DNA of 64,000 nucleotides, from assembly GCF_029222705.1 (NCBI RefSeq), contig NZ_JARGZF010000002.1, positions 744,001 to 808,000 of the forward strand, read 5' to 3'. Positions 20,555-30,108 of the stretch are shown in pieces. Source of the DNA: Knoellia sp. p5-6-4. GTDB taxonomy: Bacteria > Actinomycetota > Actinomycetes > Actinomycetales > Dermatophilaceae. Within the stretch, counting starts at the first letter, position 1. Every line of letters begins with the position of its first letter. The position numbers and the translations under genes were made by a program. The notes under the pieces were generated by a model. The model saw nothing but the letters and a program-made list of their open reading frames with translations, had not been told where the DNA came from and ran no database searches.

Positions 20555-22081
20555 GTGACTTCAGCCGTGCCCGGGGCCTTCTGCCTGGTCCTGCACTCGC
20601 ACCTGCCGTGGCTGCCCGGCCACGGGGTGTGGCCCCTGGGCGAGGAGTGGCTGCACCAGGCGTGGGGCGAGTCCTACGTGCCGCTCGTCGCCGAGCTCGA
20701 CGCCCTCGCGGCCGAGGGGCACCGCGACGTGCTGACCCTGGGTGTCACCCCGGTGCTCACCGCGCAGCTGGACCACCCGCGGATGCTGAGTGACGTCGCG
20801 ACGTGGGCGGGCCTGTGGGAGATGCGTGCCCGCGAGATGGGCTTCGACGCCGACCCGCACCGACGGGCCATGGCCGCCTACGAGTACCACGCCGCCGCGA
20901 GGACGTGCGAGCTTCTCGCGTCGCGGTGGGCCGGGGGCGGGTCGCCCGTCCTGAGGTCCCTGCGGGACGCCGGGGTCGTGGAGCTGCTGGGCGGGCCCGC
21001 AGCCCATCCCTTCTTGCCCCTGCTCCTGTCCGAGGTGGCCGAGCAGGCGCTCGAGGCGGGGCTCGCGGACTCGCTGTGGCGACTGGGACAGCGGCCGGGA
21101 GGGATCTGGTCGCCGGAGTGCGGCTTCTCCCCCGAGCTCGCGCCCGTGCTGCACCGGGCCGGCGTCCGGCACTTCGTCGTCGACGAGCAGACCGTGCGCG
21201 ACGCCGGCGGCCACCCCGGGGCGGCCTGGCGGGTGAAGGGCACCGACCTCGTCGCCATTCCGCGCGACCTGTCGGTCACCGACCTCATCTGGTCCTCGCG
21301 CAGCGGCTACCCGGCGTCGGGGCCCTACCGCGACTTCCACGCCCGCGAGGAGTACACCGGGATCCGGCTGTGGTCGGTCACCGGGCACGGAGTGGACCGA
21401 GCCCACAAGCGGCCCTACGACCCGGCCGGGGCCGACGCGCAGGTCGACCGCGACGTGGCCCACTTCGTCGACGCCGTGCGGGCGCGCCTGCTGGGCCACG
21501 TGGACCACGGGGGTCGCCCGGGGCTGGTCGTGGCGGCATACGACACCGAGCTGTTCGGGCACTGGTGGCACGAGGGGCCGGTGTTCCTGGGCCGTGCGGT
21601 CCGGGCCCTGCGCCGGGCCGGCGTGACGGTGACCACGGTCGAGAAGGCCGTCGCCGAGGGCCACGTCGCCGCTGAGCTCGAGCTGGGGCCGGGGTCATGG
21701 GGCGCCGGCAAGGACTTCTCGGTCTGGGACAACCCTGCCGTGGCAGACATCGCCGCGGAGAACGAGCACCTGCAGCGGCGGTGGCTGCAGGTGCTGGAGG
21801 CCGAGCGGGCCGCGGGCCGCCTGCGCCAGCGCCGCCCCGACCTCGACCAGCTCGCCTGCACCTTGTTCAACGCCCTCTCCAGCGACTGGGCCTTCCTCGT
21901 GACGCGCGGCCAGTCGGTCGACTACGCCCGACGCCGGGCGGCGCAGCACGCCCGTGACGTGCACACCCTGGCCGACCTCGTCCTGGCAGGCCGGCACGAG
22001 GAGGCACTGGCGGAGGCGGGGCGGCAGGCCGGTGCCGACCGCACCTTCCCGGCGCTCGACGTCCGCACCCTCGCCAGCTGA
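20555..22081 (+). CDS. GH57 1,4-alpha-glucan branching enzyme
   Basis: Predicted to introduce alpha-1,6 branches into alpha-1,4-glucan. The 508-residue protein has the GH57 fold: motif HSHLPWLPGHG, the nucleophile glutamate in GIWSPECGFSPE (E188), the acid/base aspartate in AAYDTELFGHWWHEG (D330), and a C-terminal helical region with NALSSDWAFLVTRGQS. Relatives in Mycobacterium (Rv3031) act on methylglucose lipopolysaccharide rather than bulk glycogen. GTG 20555 begins the conserved part; CAGACT lies 8 bases before it, a weak -10 candidate. A classical GH13 GlgB is also present at 35.3 kb, so the two probably act on different glucans. Confidence 0.9.
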   Translation: MTSAVPGAFCLVLHSHLPWLPGHGVWPLGEEWLHQAWGESYVPLVAELDALAAEGHRDVLTLGVTPVLTAQLDHPRMLSDVATWAGLWEMRAREMGFDADPHRRAMAAYEYHAAARTCELLASRWAGGGSPVLRSLRDAGVVELLGGPAAHPFLPLLLSEVAEQALEAGLADSLWRLGQRPGGIWSPECGFSPELAPVLHRAGVRHFVVDEQTVRDAGGHPGAAWRVKGTDLVAIPRDLSVTDLIWSSRSGYPASGPYRDFHAREEYTGIRLWSVTGHGVDRAHKRPYDPAGADAQVDRDVAHFVDAVRARLLGHVDHGGRPGLVVAAYDTELFGHWWHEGPVFLGRAVRALRRAGVTVTTVEKAVAEGHVAAELELGPGSWGAGKDFSVWDNPAVADIAAENEHLQRRWLQVLEAERAAGRLRQRRPDLDQLACTLFNALSSDWAFLVTRGQSVDYARRRAAQHARDVHTLADLVLAGRHEEALAEAGRQAGADRTFPALDVRTLAS

Positions 22082-22129
22082 GGTCGACCTCCCACACGGC
22101 CGCCTGCCGCCCCTGCCGCCCCCGCAGCA

Positions 22130-22193
22130 AGGTTCGCCCAACCTTGCGGTCGGGGCCGAAGGTTCGCCCCGGCGGGGAAGGTTGGGCGAACCT
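22130..22193. terminator. Long-arm palindrome between convergent genes
   Basis: A 16-base arm at 22130-22145 (AGGTTCGCCCAACCTT) is perfectly complementary to 22178-22193. The 32-base loop holds a third copy of AAGGTTCGCCC (22159-22169). It probably terminates transcription from both sides, but the triple copy is unusual. Confidence 0.6.
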
Positions 22194-22216
22194 CGCGCCC
22201 CCACCAGGGCCGGAGC

Positions 22217-22885
22217 TCAGGTGCGGGTCCTGACGACCTTCCCCGGCACGCCCGCCACGATGGACCGCGGCGGGTAGACCCCGCGCGCCACGGCTGAGGC
22301 GGCCACCACCGACTGGGCGCCGAGGTCGGTCCCCCGGGTGACGACGACCTTGGTGCCCAGCCAGACGTCATCGCCGATGCGCACGGGCGACTTCACGATG
22401 CCCTGGTCCTTGATGGGCTGCTCGAGGGACTCCGTCTTGTGGTCGAAGTCGCAGATGTAGACGTCGTCGCCGAACAGGCAGGCGCGGCCGACATCGATGT
22501 CGAGCCAGCAGTTGATGGTGTTGCGGATGCCGATCACGGACTTGGACCCGATGCGCAGGGTGCCCTCGTGCGCCCGGATGCGGGCATGGGCGCCGACGTG
22601 GGTGTAGGCGCCGACGATGATGCGGGCGTAGCCCTCCCGCACCTCGAAACGGACGTCGGGACCGATGAAGACCGGCCCTTCGAACCGCAGCGACGGGTAG
22701 CGAAGGCTGGCCCGCGCCATGCGCAGGTAGCTCGCCAGGTGGTGCCTCGTGTAGGCGCGGTTGGACAGCGCCCAGCCCACCCAGCGCAGCCAGGCCGCCG
22801 GGCGCGGCAGCCGGGCAGAGGGCCGGCGCGGCTCGTCGTGGTCGCGCGGCGAGACGTCGGCAGCCCCGGCCATGGTCACAGCCAC
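22217..22885 (-). CDS. Left-handed beta-helix (hexapeptide) acyltransferase
   Basis: Predicted acetyl/acyl-CoA transferase of 222 residues, probably trimeric. After a basic N-terminus (1-55), hexapeptide turns run from about 65 to 215 (VFIGPDVRFEV, IIVGAYTHVGAHARI, LRIGSKSVIGI, VRIGDDVWLGTKVVV), ending in the family motif IVAGVPGKVVR. The catalytic histidine is probably in CDFDHKTES. The start is GTG 22885, nine bases after the methyltransferase stop, or ATG 22873. By position it resembles Rv3034c, reported as an octanoyltransferase of methylglucose lipopolysaccharide synthesis; the substrate here is inferred only from context. Confidence 0.83.
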   Translation of the reverse strand: MAVTMAGAADVSPRDHDEPRRPSARLPRPAAWLRWVGWALSNRAYTRHHLASYLRMARASLRYPSLRFEGPVFIGPDVRFEVREGYARIIVGAYTHVGAHARIRAHEGTLRIGSKSVIGIRNTINCWLDIDVGRACLFGDDVYICDFDHKTESLEQPIKDQGIVKSPVRIGDDVWLGTKVVVTRGTDLGAQSVVAASAVARGVYPPRSIVAGVPGKVVRTRT

Positions 22886-22894
22886 GGACCCGTG

Positions 22895-23830
22895 TCAGCC
22901 GGGCTTCACGCCGGTGATGCCGACGTTGTAGTAGAGCTGCTCGGGGACCACCGTGGACAGCAGGCGGTCGAGCGCCGAGAGGCGCTTCCAGGACCCGTAG
23001 GCGAACATCGCCCAGCTCCACCCGAGCGCTCCCGGCCTCACGGCTGCCTCGAAGGTGCGCACCGGCCATCCGAAGAGCGCGGCCGTCAGCTCCTCGGTCT
23101 GCGTGCGCACGTCGACGGCGCCGGCGCGCAGCGCCGTGCGGCTGAGTGCGGCCGGGTCGAACGTGTGCAGGTCGACGACGGCCTCGAGCGCGGCGGCGCG
23201 GGACGACGCGTCGAGCTGCTCACGCTCCCTGGCCCACTTCCCGCGCAGCGGCGGGAGGTGCGTGGCGGCGGTGGTGGCCTTCCACGTCAGGCGACCGAGG
23301 CGCCTCGCGTACCAGTCCCCCACCCGCGTCGGCTCCCCGGCGATGACGAAGCGACCGCCGGGCTTGAGCACGCGGAGGACCTCACGCAGCGCCTGCTCCA
23401 CGTCAGGGACGTGGTGGATGACGGCGTGCCCCACGACGATGTCGAAGGTGTCGTCGTCGTAGGGAATCCGCTCGGCGTCGGCGACACGGCCCTCGACGCT
23501 GAAACCCAGCTTCTCGGCGTTCGCCTTCGCGGCCTCCACCATGCCGGGCGAGAGGTCGGTGACGTGCACCTCGTCGAGGATGCCGGCCTGGCGCAGGTTC
23601 AGCGAGAAGAAGCCGGTGCCTGCGCCGAGCTCGAGGGCGGTGCCGTACGGCGCCGACGGGAGCTCGCCCACGACCGCCTCGAAGCGGTCACGGGCGTAGT
23701 CGATGCAGCGCTCGTCGAAGGAGATCGACCACTTCTCGTCGTAGGTCCGCGCCTCCCAGTCGTGGTAGAGCACCTGCGCGAGCTTGTTGTCCTCGTAGGC
23801 CCTGCTGACCTCAGCCGCCGACACACCCAT
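22895..23830 (-). CDS. Class I SAM-dependent methyltransferase
   Basis: The 311-residue cytoplasmic protein has a Rossmann methyltransferase domain at about 55-165: motif I ALELGAGTGFFSLNL, motif II VTDLSPGMVEAA, DAERIPYDDDTFDIVV and the post-motif LREVLRVLKPGGRFVI. A C-terminal extension of about 140 residues probably binds the acceptor. It starts two bases after the enoyl-CoA hydratase stop and belongs to the same operon. The equivalent place in Mycobacterium holds Rv3037c/Rv3038c-type methyltransferases beside echA17. The acceptor is unknown; a sugar or lipid hydroxyl is a guess from context. Confidence 0.85.
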   Translation of the reverse strand: MGVSAAEVSRAYEDNKLAQVLYHDWEARTYDEKWSISFDERCIDYARDRFEAVVGELPSAPYGTALELGAGTGFFSLNLRQAGILDEVHVTDLSPGMVEAAKANAEKLGFSVEGRVADAERIPYDDDTFDIVVGHAVIHHVPDVEQALREVLRVLKPGGRFVIAGEPTRVGDWYARRLGRLTWKATTAATHLPPLRGKWAREREQLDASSRAAALEAVVDLHTFDPAALSRTALRAGAVDVRTQTEELTAALFGWPVRTFEAAVRPGALGWSWAMFAYGSWKRLSALDRLLSTVVPEQLYYNVGITGVKPG

Positions 23831-23832
23831 CG

Positions 23833-24612
23833 CTAGGCGCCCTCGAACTTCGCCTTGCCCGGCCCGTTCTCGACGAAGGACCGCATGCCGATTTCCCGGT
23901 CCTTCGTGGCGAACAGGGAGGCGAACTGCATGCTCTCGATCTCGAGGCCGGTGTCGAGGTCGACCTCGAGCCCCCGGTCGATGGCCTCCTTGGCCGCCCG
24001 CAGGGCGAGCGCGGGCCCCCCGACGTACTGCTCGACGCGGGCCCGCGCGGCGGCATACACGTCGTCGGCCTCGACCACCTCGTCGACCAGGCCCATCGCG
24101 AGCGCCTCGTCGGCGGAGACGAACCGGCCGGAGAAGACGAGGTCCTTGGCCTTTGCCGGTCCGACGACACGCGACAGGCGCTGGGTGCCGCCTGCACCCG
24201 GGATGACGCCGAGCAGGATCTCGGGCTGACCGAGCTTGGCGTTGCGGGCGGCCACGCGGAAGTCACACGTGAGGGCCAGCTCGCAACCACCGCCGAGGGC
24301 GTAGCCGGTGATGGCCGCCACCGTGGGCTTGGGGATGCGGGCGACCGCGGCGAACGCGGACTGCAGCCGGCGGGAGTGGAAGACCATGTCGGGGTACGAC
24401 ATGGTCTCCATCTCCTTGATGTCGGCGCCGGCGGCGAAGACCTTCTCGCCGCCGTAGACGATTGCTGCGCTGATGTCGCGACGCTCGGTGACCTCTCGGG
24501 CCGCCTCGCGGAGGGCCTCCTGGATCTCCACGTTGAGCGCGTTCATCGGCGGTCGCTTGAGGAGGATGGTGGCGATGCCGCCGTCGACCTCGACCGACAG
24601 CAGCTCGCTCAT
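23833..24612 (-). CDS. Enoyl-CoA hydratase/isomerase
   Basis: Crotonase-fold enzyme of 259 residues, the standard length. The oxyanion-hole motifs are AAGADIKEM and GYALGGGCELALTCD. Both catalytic glutamates of true hydratases appear to be present (ALGGGCELAL is followed by LGQPEILLGVIPGAGGTQRL). The ATG at 24612 overlaps the YbjN stop (ATGA), showing translational coupling. It is similar in position to mycobacterial echA17 (Rv3039c). Together with etfAB it would fit fatty-acid beta-oxidation, but its operon partners do not obviously share that job. Confidence 0.92.
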   Translation of the reverse strand: MSELLSVEVDGGIATILLKRPPMNALNVEIQEALREAAREVTERRDISAAIVYGGEKVFAAGADIKEMETMSYPDMVFHSRRLQSAFAAVARIPKPTVAAITGYALGGGCELALTCDFRVAARNAKLGQPEILLGVIPGAGGTQRLSRVVGPAKAKDLVFSGRFVSADEALAMGLVDEVVEADDVYAAARARVEQYVGGPALALRAAKEAIDRGLEVDLDTGLEIESMQFASLFATKDREIGMRSFVENGPGKAKFEGA

Positions 24613-25097
24613 GCGGGGTCGCCCTCCGGCGCCGGCTGGCCGGAGCCGGGGCCACCACCCTCGCCGCCGCCGAGGATGCGCTCGTGCCACATCTGCACGC
24701 CGGCCAGGACCAGCTGGATCGTCACGCCGACCAGGGCGGTGAGGTCGGACTCGGGGCTGACGACGTGCTCGCCCGTGACGACGAGCGTGCCGTTGGCGAT
24801 GCCGGTCTTGACGATGTTGAGCTGCAGGGTGATGTCGTTGCAGGTCTGCAGGCGCAGCAGCGGGTCGGACGGCACGGCGTCACCGATCGCCCACTGGCCG
24901 AAGACGCGCATGATCTGGAAGTCGCCCTCGGTGCAGCGGACGAACAGCTGCTGGTCCTGGACCGTGAAGGCCACGTCGCCGTCGGAGTCGATGTCCGGGT
25001 TCAGCCCCTGGTCGATGAGCACGTCGAGGACGCGGCCCCGGAGCGGGTGCTCGTCCGGCGGCGGGGGGAAGTTCGGCAGCGAGGTGGGATCGGTCAT
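24609..25097 (-). CDS. YbjN-domain protein
   Basis: The 162-residue protein matches the YbjN (putative sensory transduction regulator) fold: DEHPLRGRVLDVLIDQGL, DGDVAFTVQDQQLFVRCT, VFGQWAIGD and LQTCNDITLQLNIVKTGI. It then has an acidic/Gly-rich tail. The fold resembles type III secretion chaperones; no catalytic residues are expected. The ATG at 25097 (MTDPTSLPN) is placed 7 bases after TACGGT, suggesting a leaderless start; GTG 25115 is an alternative. First gene of the operon with echA, the methyltransferase and the acyltransferase. Confidence 0.8.
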   Translation of the reverse strand: MTDPTSLPNFPPPPDEHPLRGRVLDVLIDQGLNPDIDSDGDVAFTVQDQQLFVRCTEGDFQIMRVFGQWAIGDAVPSDPLLRLQTCNDITLQLNIVKTGIANGTLVVTGEHVVSPESDLTALVGVTIQLVLAGVQMWHERILGGGEGGGPGSGQPAPEGDPA

Positions 25098-25132
25098 AGG
25101 TGCAACCGTAACCACTGCCTAGGCTGAGGGCC
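25098..25132. promoter_or_regulatory. Compact divergent leaderless promoters (YbjN / glgX)
   Basis: Only 35 bases separate two divergent starts. On the plus strand TAGGCT (25120-25125) lies 7 bases before the glgX ATG. On the minus strand TACGGT (25110-25105) lies 7 bases before the YbjN ATG. Confidence 0.55.
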
Positions 25133-27271
<2,139 letters not shown>

Positions 27272-27302
27272 CCCCTGCCCGGGCGGGACCGGGCCGCGGA
27301 CG

Positions 27303-27341
27303 ACGAGGGCCCCGCACCGGCAACCGGTGCGGGGCCCTCGT
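27303..27341. terminator. Strong bidirectional terminator between glgX and glgP
   Basis: A perfect 18-bp stem (27303-27320 with 27324-27341) closes on a three-base loop between the convergent stops. Confidence 0.92.
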
Positions 27342-27362
27342 GCTGAGGCGGGCTGGCTCGGC

Positions 27363-29942
27363 TCAGGCGTTGGCGACCAGGCCGAGCTCACTCGTGCTCG
27401 CCAGTCCCTTGTGCTTCGGCAGGATGCGCACGGTGTAGCCGAAGGAGCCCGTGCGGGAGAGGGCGAAGTCCCCGGCGAACTGGTGGCGGCCGCCCTCGTA
27501 GGACTCGACGAAGTCCAGCGACTCCATCTCGACGTCGGTGAGGTCGTCCGAGTCCTGCGCGTGGCCGTGGACGACCTGCACGTCGACCTCGTCGGGCGAG
27601 AGTCCGTCGAGGGAGACGTAGGCACGCACGTGCAGGGTCTCCCCCACCTGCGGGGAGTCGGAGACGCCCGAGGACTCCACGTGGTCGACGCGCACGCCCT
27701 CCCACGCGTCCCGCACGCGGCCCTTGTAGGCCGCGAGCTCGCGGGCACCGCCGAACGACGGGCCGTTCAGGGCCCAGCCGGCGCGGGCCGCGGGGCCGTA
27801 GAGCGTCGTGGTGTAGTCGCGCACCATCCGGCTCGCGAGGACCTTGGGGCCCAGCGTCGAGAGGGTGTGCGTGATCATCGAGACCCAATTCTGCGGCAGG
27901 CCGTCGGCGTCACGGTCGTAGAAGCGCGGCGCCACCGAGTTCTCGATGAGGTCGTAGAGCGCGGCCGCCTCGAGGTCGTCACGCCGGTTGGCGTCCTCGA
28001 CGCCGTCCGCGGTCGGGATGGCCCAGCCGTTCTCGCCGTCGAACCACTCGTCCCACCAGCCGTCGAGGATGGAGAGGTTCAGGCCGCCGTTGAGGGCCGC
28101 CTTCATGCCGGACGTGCCGCACGCCTCGAACGGGCGCAGCGGGTTGTTGAGCCAGACGTCGCAGCCCGGGTAGAGGTACTGCGCCATCGCGATGTCGTAG
28201 TTCGGGAGGAACACGATGCGGTGGCGGATCTCCGGGTCGTCGGCGAAGCGCACCATCTGCTGGATGAGCTGCTTGCCGGTCTCGTCGGCCGGGTGCGACT
28301 TGCCGGCGATGACGAGCTGGATCGGGCGTTCCGGGTCGAGCAGGAGCCGCTTGAGACGCTGCGGGTCGCGCAGCATGAGGGTGAGCCGCTTGTAGGTCGG
28401 CACGCGCCGGGCGAAGCCGATGGTCAGCACGTCGGGGTCGAGCACGTCCTCGACCCAGCCGAGCTCGGCCGGGCTCGCGCCGCGCTTCTTCCACGACGAG
28501 CGCACCCGACGGCGCGCCTCGAGCACCAGCTGCTCGCGCAGCTCGCGCTTGGTGGACCAGATCGCGTCGCGCGGCACCTCGTGCACGCGCTCCCAGGCGT
28601 TCTCGCGCTCGAGGTCGGAGGTGCCGATGTACTTGTCAGCGAGCTCGTAGACCTTGCGGTCGACCCAGGTGCCGGCATGCACGCCGTTGGTGATGCTCGT
28701 GATCGGCACCTCGCTGTCGTCGAAGCCCGGCCAGAGGCCGTCGAACATCTCGCGGCTGACGACGCCGTGCAGCTGGGAGACGCCGTTGGCGCGCTGGGCC
28801 AGGCGCAGGCCCATGACCGCCATGTTGAAGATGCCCGCCTCTCCACCGGGGTAGTCCTCGGCGCCGAGGGTGAGCAGCCGGTCGACCGGAACGCCCTCGA
28901 TGGCCTGCTCGCCGCCGAAGTGCAGCTCGATGAGCTCGGTGGTGAACCGGTCGATGCCGGCCGGGACCGGGGTGTGGGTGGTGAACACCGTGGCGGCGCG
29001 CACCGCCTCGAGCGCCTCGTCGAAGGACAGGCCGTGCGCGGACGTCAGCTCGTGGATGCGCTCGACGCCCAGGAACCCGGCGTGGCCCTCGTTGGTGTGG
29101 TAGACGTCCGGGGTCGGGTCGCCGGTCAGGCGCGCCCACAGGCGCAGCGCGCGCACACCGCCCATCCCGAGCAACATCTCCTGCTGGAGGCGCTGCTCGC
29201 CGCCGCCGCCGTAGAGCCGGTTGGTGACGTTGCGGGCGGCCTCGTCGTTCTCGGGGACGTCGGAGTCGAGCAGGAGCAGCGGCACGCGGCCGACCTGGGC
29301 CCGCCACACGTGGGCGTGCAGGTCACGCCCGCCGGGCAGGCGCAGCGTGATGACGGCGGGGGTGCCGTCCTCCTCGCGAAGGAGCGAGATCGGCAGGCCG
29401 TCGGGGTCGAGGACGGGGTAGGTCTCCTGCTGCCAGCCGTCACGGTTGAGGCTCTGCTTGAAGTACCCGGTCTTGTAGAACAGGCCGACGCCGACGATCG
29501 GGACGCCGAGGTCGGAGGCGGTCTTGAGGTGGTCGCCGGCCAGGATGCCGAGGCCGCCGGAGTACTGCGGAAGCACCTCGGTGATGCCGAACTCGGGGCT
29601 GAAGTAGGCGATCGCCCTCGGCGCCCCGCCCTCGACCTGCTCGGCCCAGGCCTGGTACCAGCGCGGCTCGGAGAGGTAGGTGTCGAGGTCGGCCTTGGCG
29701 GAGTTGACCGCACCGACGAACTCGGAGTCGGCCGCGAGGTCGGCCAGCTCCTGGGGGGACAGGGCGGACAGGAGACGGACGGGGTCCTGGCGCACCTTCT
29801 GCCAGCGCTGGGGGTCGATCCGCTCGAAGAGATCCCGCGTCGGGGGGTGCCAGGACCACCGGAGGTTGCTGGCGAGGTCCCCGAGCGCCGCGATGGGCTC
29901 GGGCAGGACGGTGCGGACACTGAAGCGACGGATGGCCTTCAC
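27363..29942 (-). CDS. glgP: Alpha-glucan phosphorylase (GT35)
   Basis: Releases glucose-1-phosphate from alpha-1,4-glucans. At 859 residues it is the actinobacterial/archaeal alpha-glucan phosphorylase subtype, with an N-terminal DUF3417-type region (LRWSWHPPTRDLFERIDP). Other segments are AYFSPEFGITEVLPQYSGGL (substrate site), TNGVHAGTW, and the PLP-lysine segment FEACGTSGMKAALNGGLN. The GTG at 29942 follows an excellent -10 (TATGAT) by 8 bases. It is divergent from glgE, and the shared 166-base intergenic region carries repeated TGCAA/TTGCA words that may be operators. The related synthesis direction via maltose-1-phosphate is encoded next door. Confidence 0.96.
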   Translation of the reverse strand: MKAIRRFSVRTVLPEPIAALGDLASNLRWSWHPPTRDLFERIDPQRWQKVRQDPVRLLSALSPQELADLAADSEFVGAVNSAKADLDTYLSEPRWYQAWAEQVEGGAPRAIAYFSPEFGITEVLPQYSGGLGILAGDHLKTASDLGVPIVGVGLFYKTGYFKQSLNRDGWQQETYPVLDPDGLPISLLREEDGTPAVITLRLPGGRDLHAHVWRAQVGRVPLLLLDSDVPENDEAARNVTNRLYGGGGEQRLQQEMLLGMGGVRALRLWARLTGDPTPDVYHTNEGHAGFLGVERIHELTSAHGLSFDEALEAVRAATVFTTHTPVPAGIDRFTTELIELHFGGEQAIEGVPVDRLLTLGAEDYPGGEAGIFNMAVMGLRLAQRANGVSQLHGVVSREMFDGLWPGFDDSEVPITSITNGVHAGTWVDRKVYELADKYIGTSDLERENAWERVHEVPRDAIWSTKRELREQLVLEARRRVRSSWKKRGASPAELGWVEDVLDPDVLTIGFARRVPTYKRLTLMLRDPQRLKRLLLDPERPIQLVIAGKSHPADETGKQLIQQMVRFADDPEIRHRIVFLPNYDIAMAQYLYPGCDVWLNNPLRPFEACGTSGMKAALNGGLNLSILDGWWDEWFDGENGWAIPTADGVEDANRRDDLEAAALYDLIENSVAPRFYDRDADGLPQNWVSMITHTLSTLGPKVLASRMVRDYTTTLYGPAARAGWALNGPSFGGARELAAYKGRVRDAWEGVRVDHVESSGVSDSPQVGETLHVRAYVSLDGLSPDEVDVQVVHGHAQDSDDLTDVEMESLDFVESYEGGRHQFAGDFALSRTGSFGYTVRILPKHKGLASTSELGLVANA

Positions 29943-29956
29943 GACGCGGGATCATA
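29943..29956 (-). promoter_or_regulatory. Leaderless-type promoter of glgP
   Basis: Minus-strand TATGAT (29956-29951), then 8 bases, then GTG. Confidence 0.6.
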
Positions 29957-29975
29957 CGCCCTGCCATGACGGTTT

Positions 29976-30089
29976 CTTGCAGATCTTTCAAAGAACTTTC
30001 ACAGCCGCCCCACCCGCCTCGCGCGCCCGCCGGGGTCACGTGCCCAGCAGGTGGTCCACCTACCTGCGGGAACGTGCAATCACCTGCAA
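29976..30089. promoter_or_regulatory. Candidate operators in the glgP-glgE divergent region
   Basis: This unusually AT-rich stretch contains CTTGCAG (29976-29982), the near-palindrome CTTTCAAAG (29985-29993) with a second CTTTC at 29996, and two TGCAA words ten bases apart (30075 and 30085). CTTGCAG-type words are, from memory, typical of LacI-family maltose regulators such as Streptomyces MalR. No regulator gene is in the window. Confidence 0.35.
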
Positions 30090-30095
30090 AACCGG

Positions 30096-30108
30096 TAGCG
30101 TCGGGCGC
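30096..30108 (+). promoter_or_regulatory. Leaderless-type promoter of the glgE operon
   Basis: TAGCGT (30096-30101), then 7 bases, then the glgE GTG at 30109. Confidence 0.55.
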
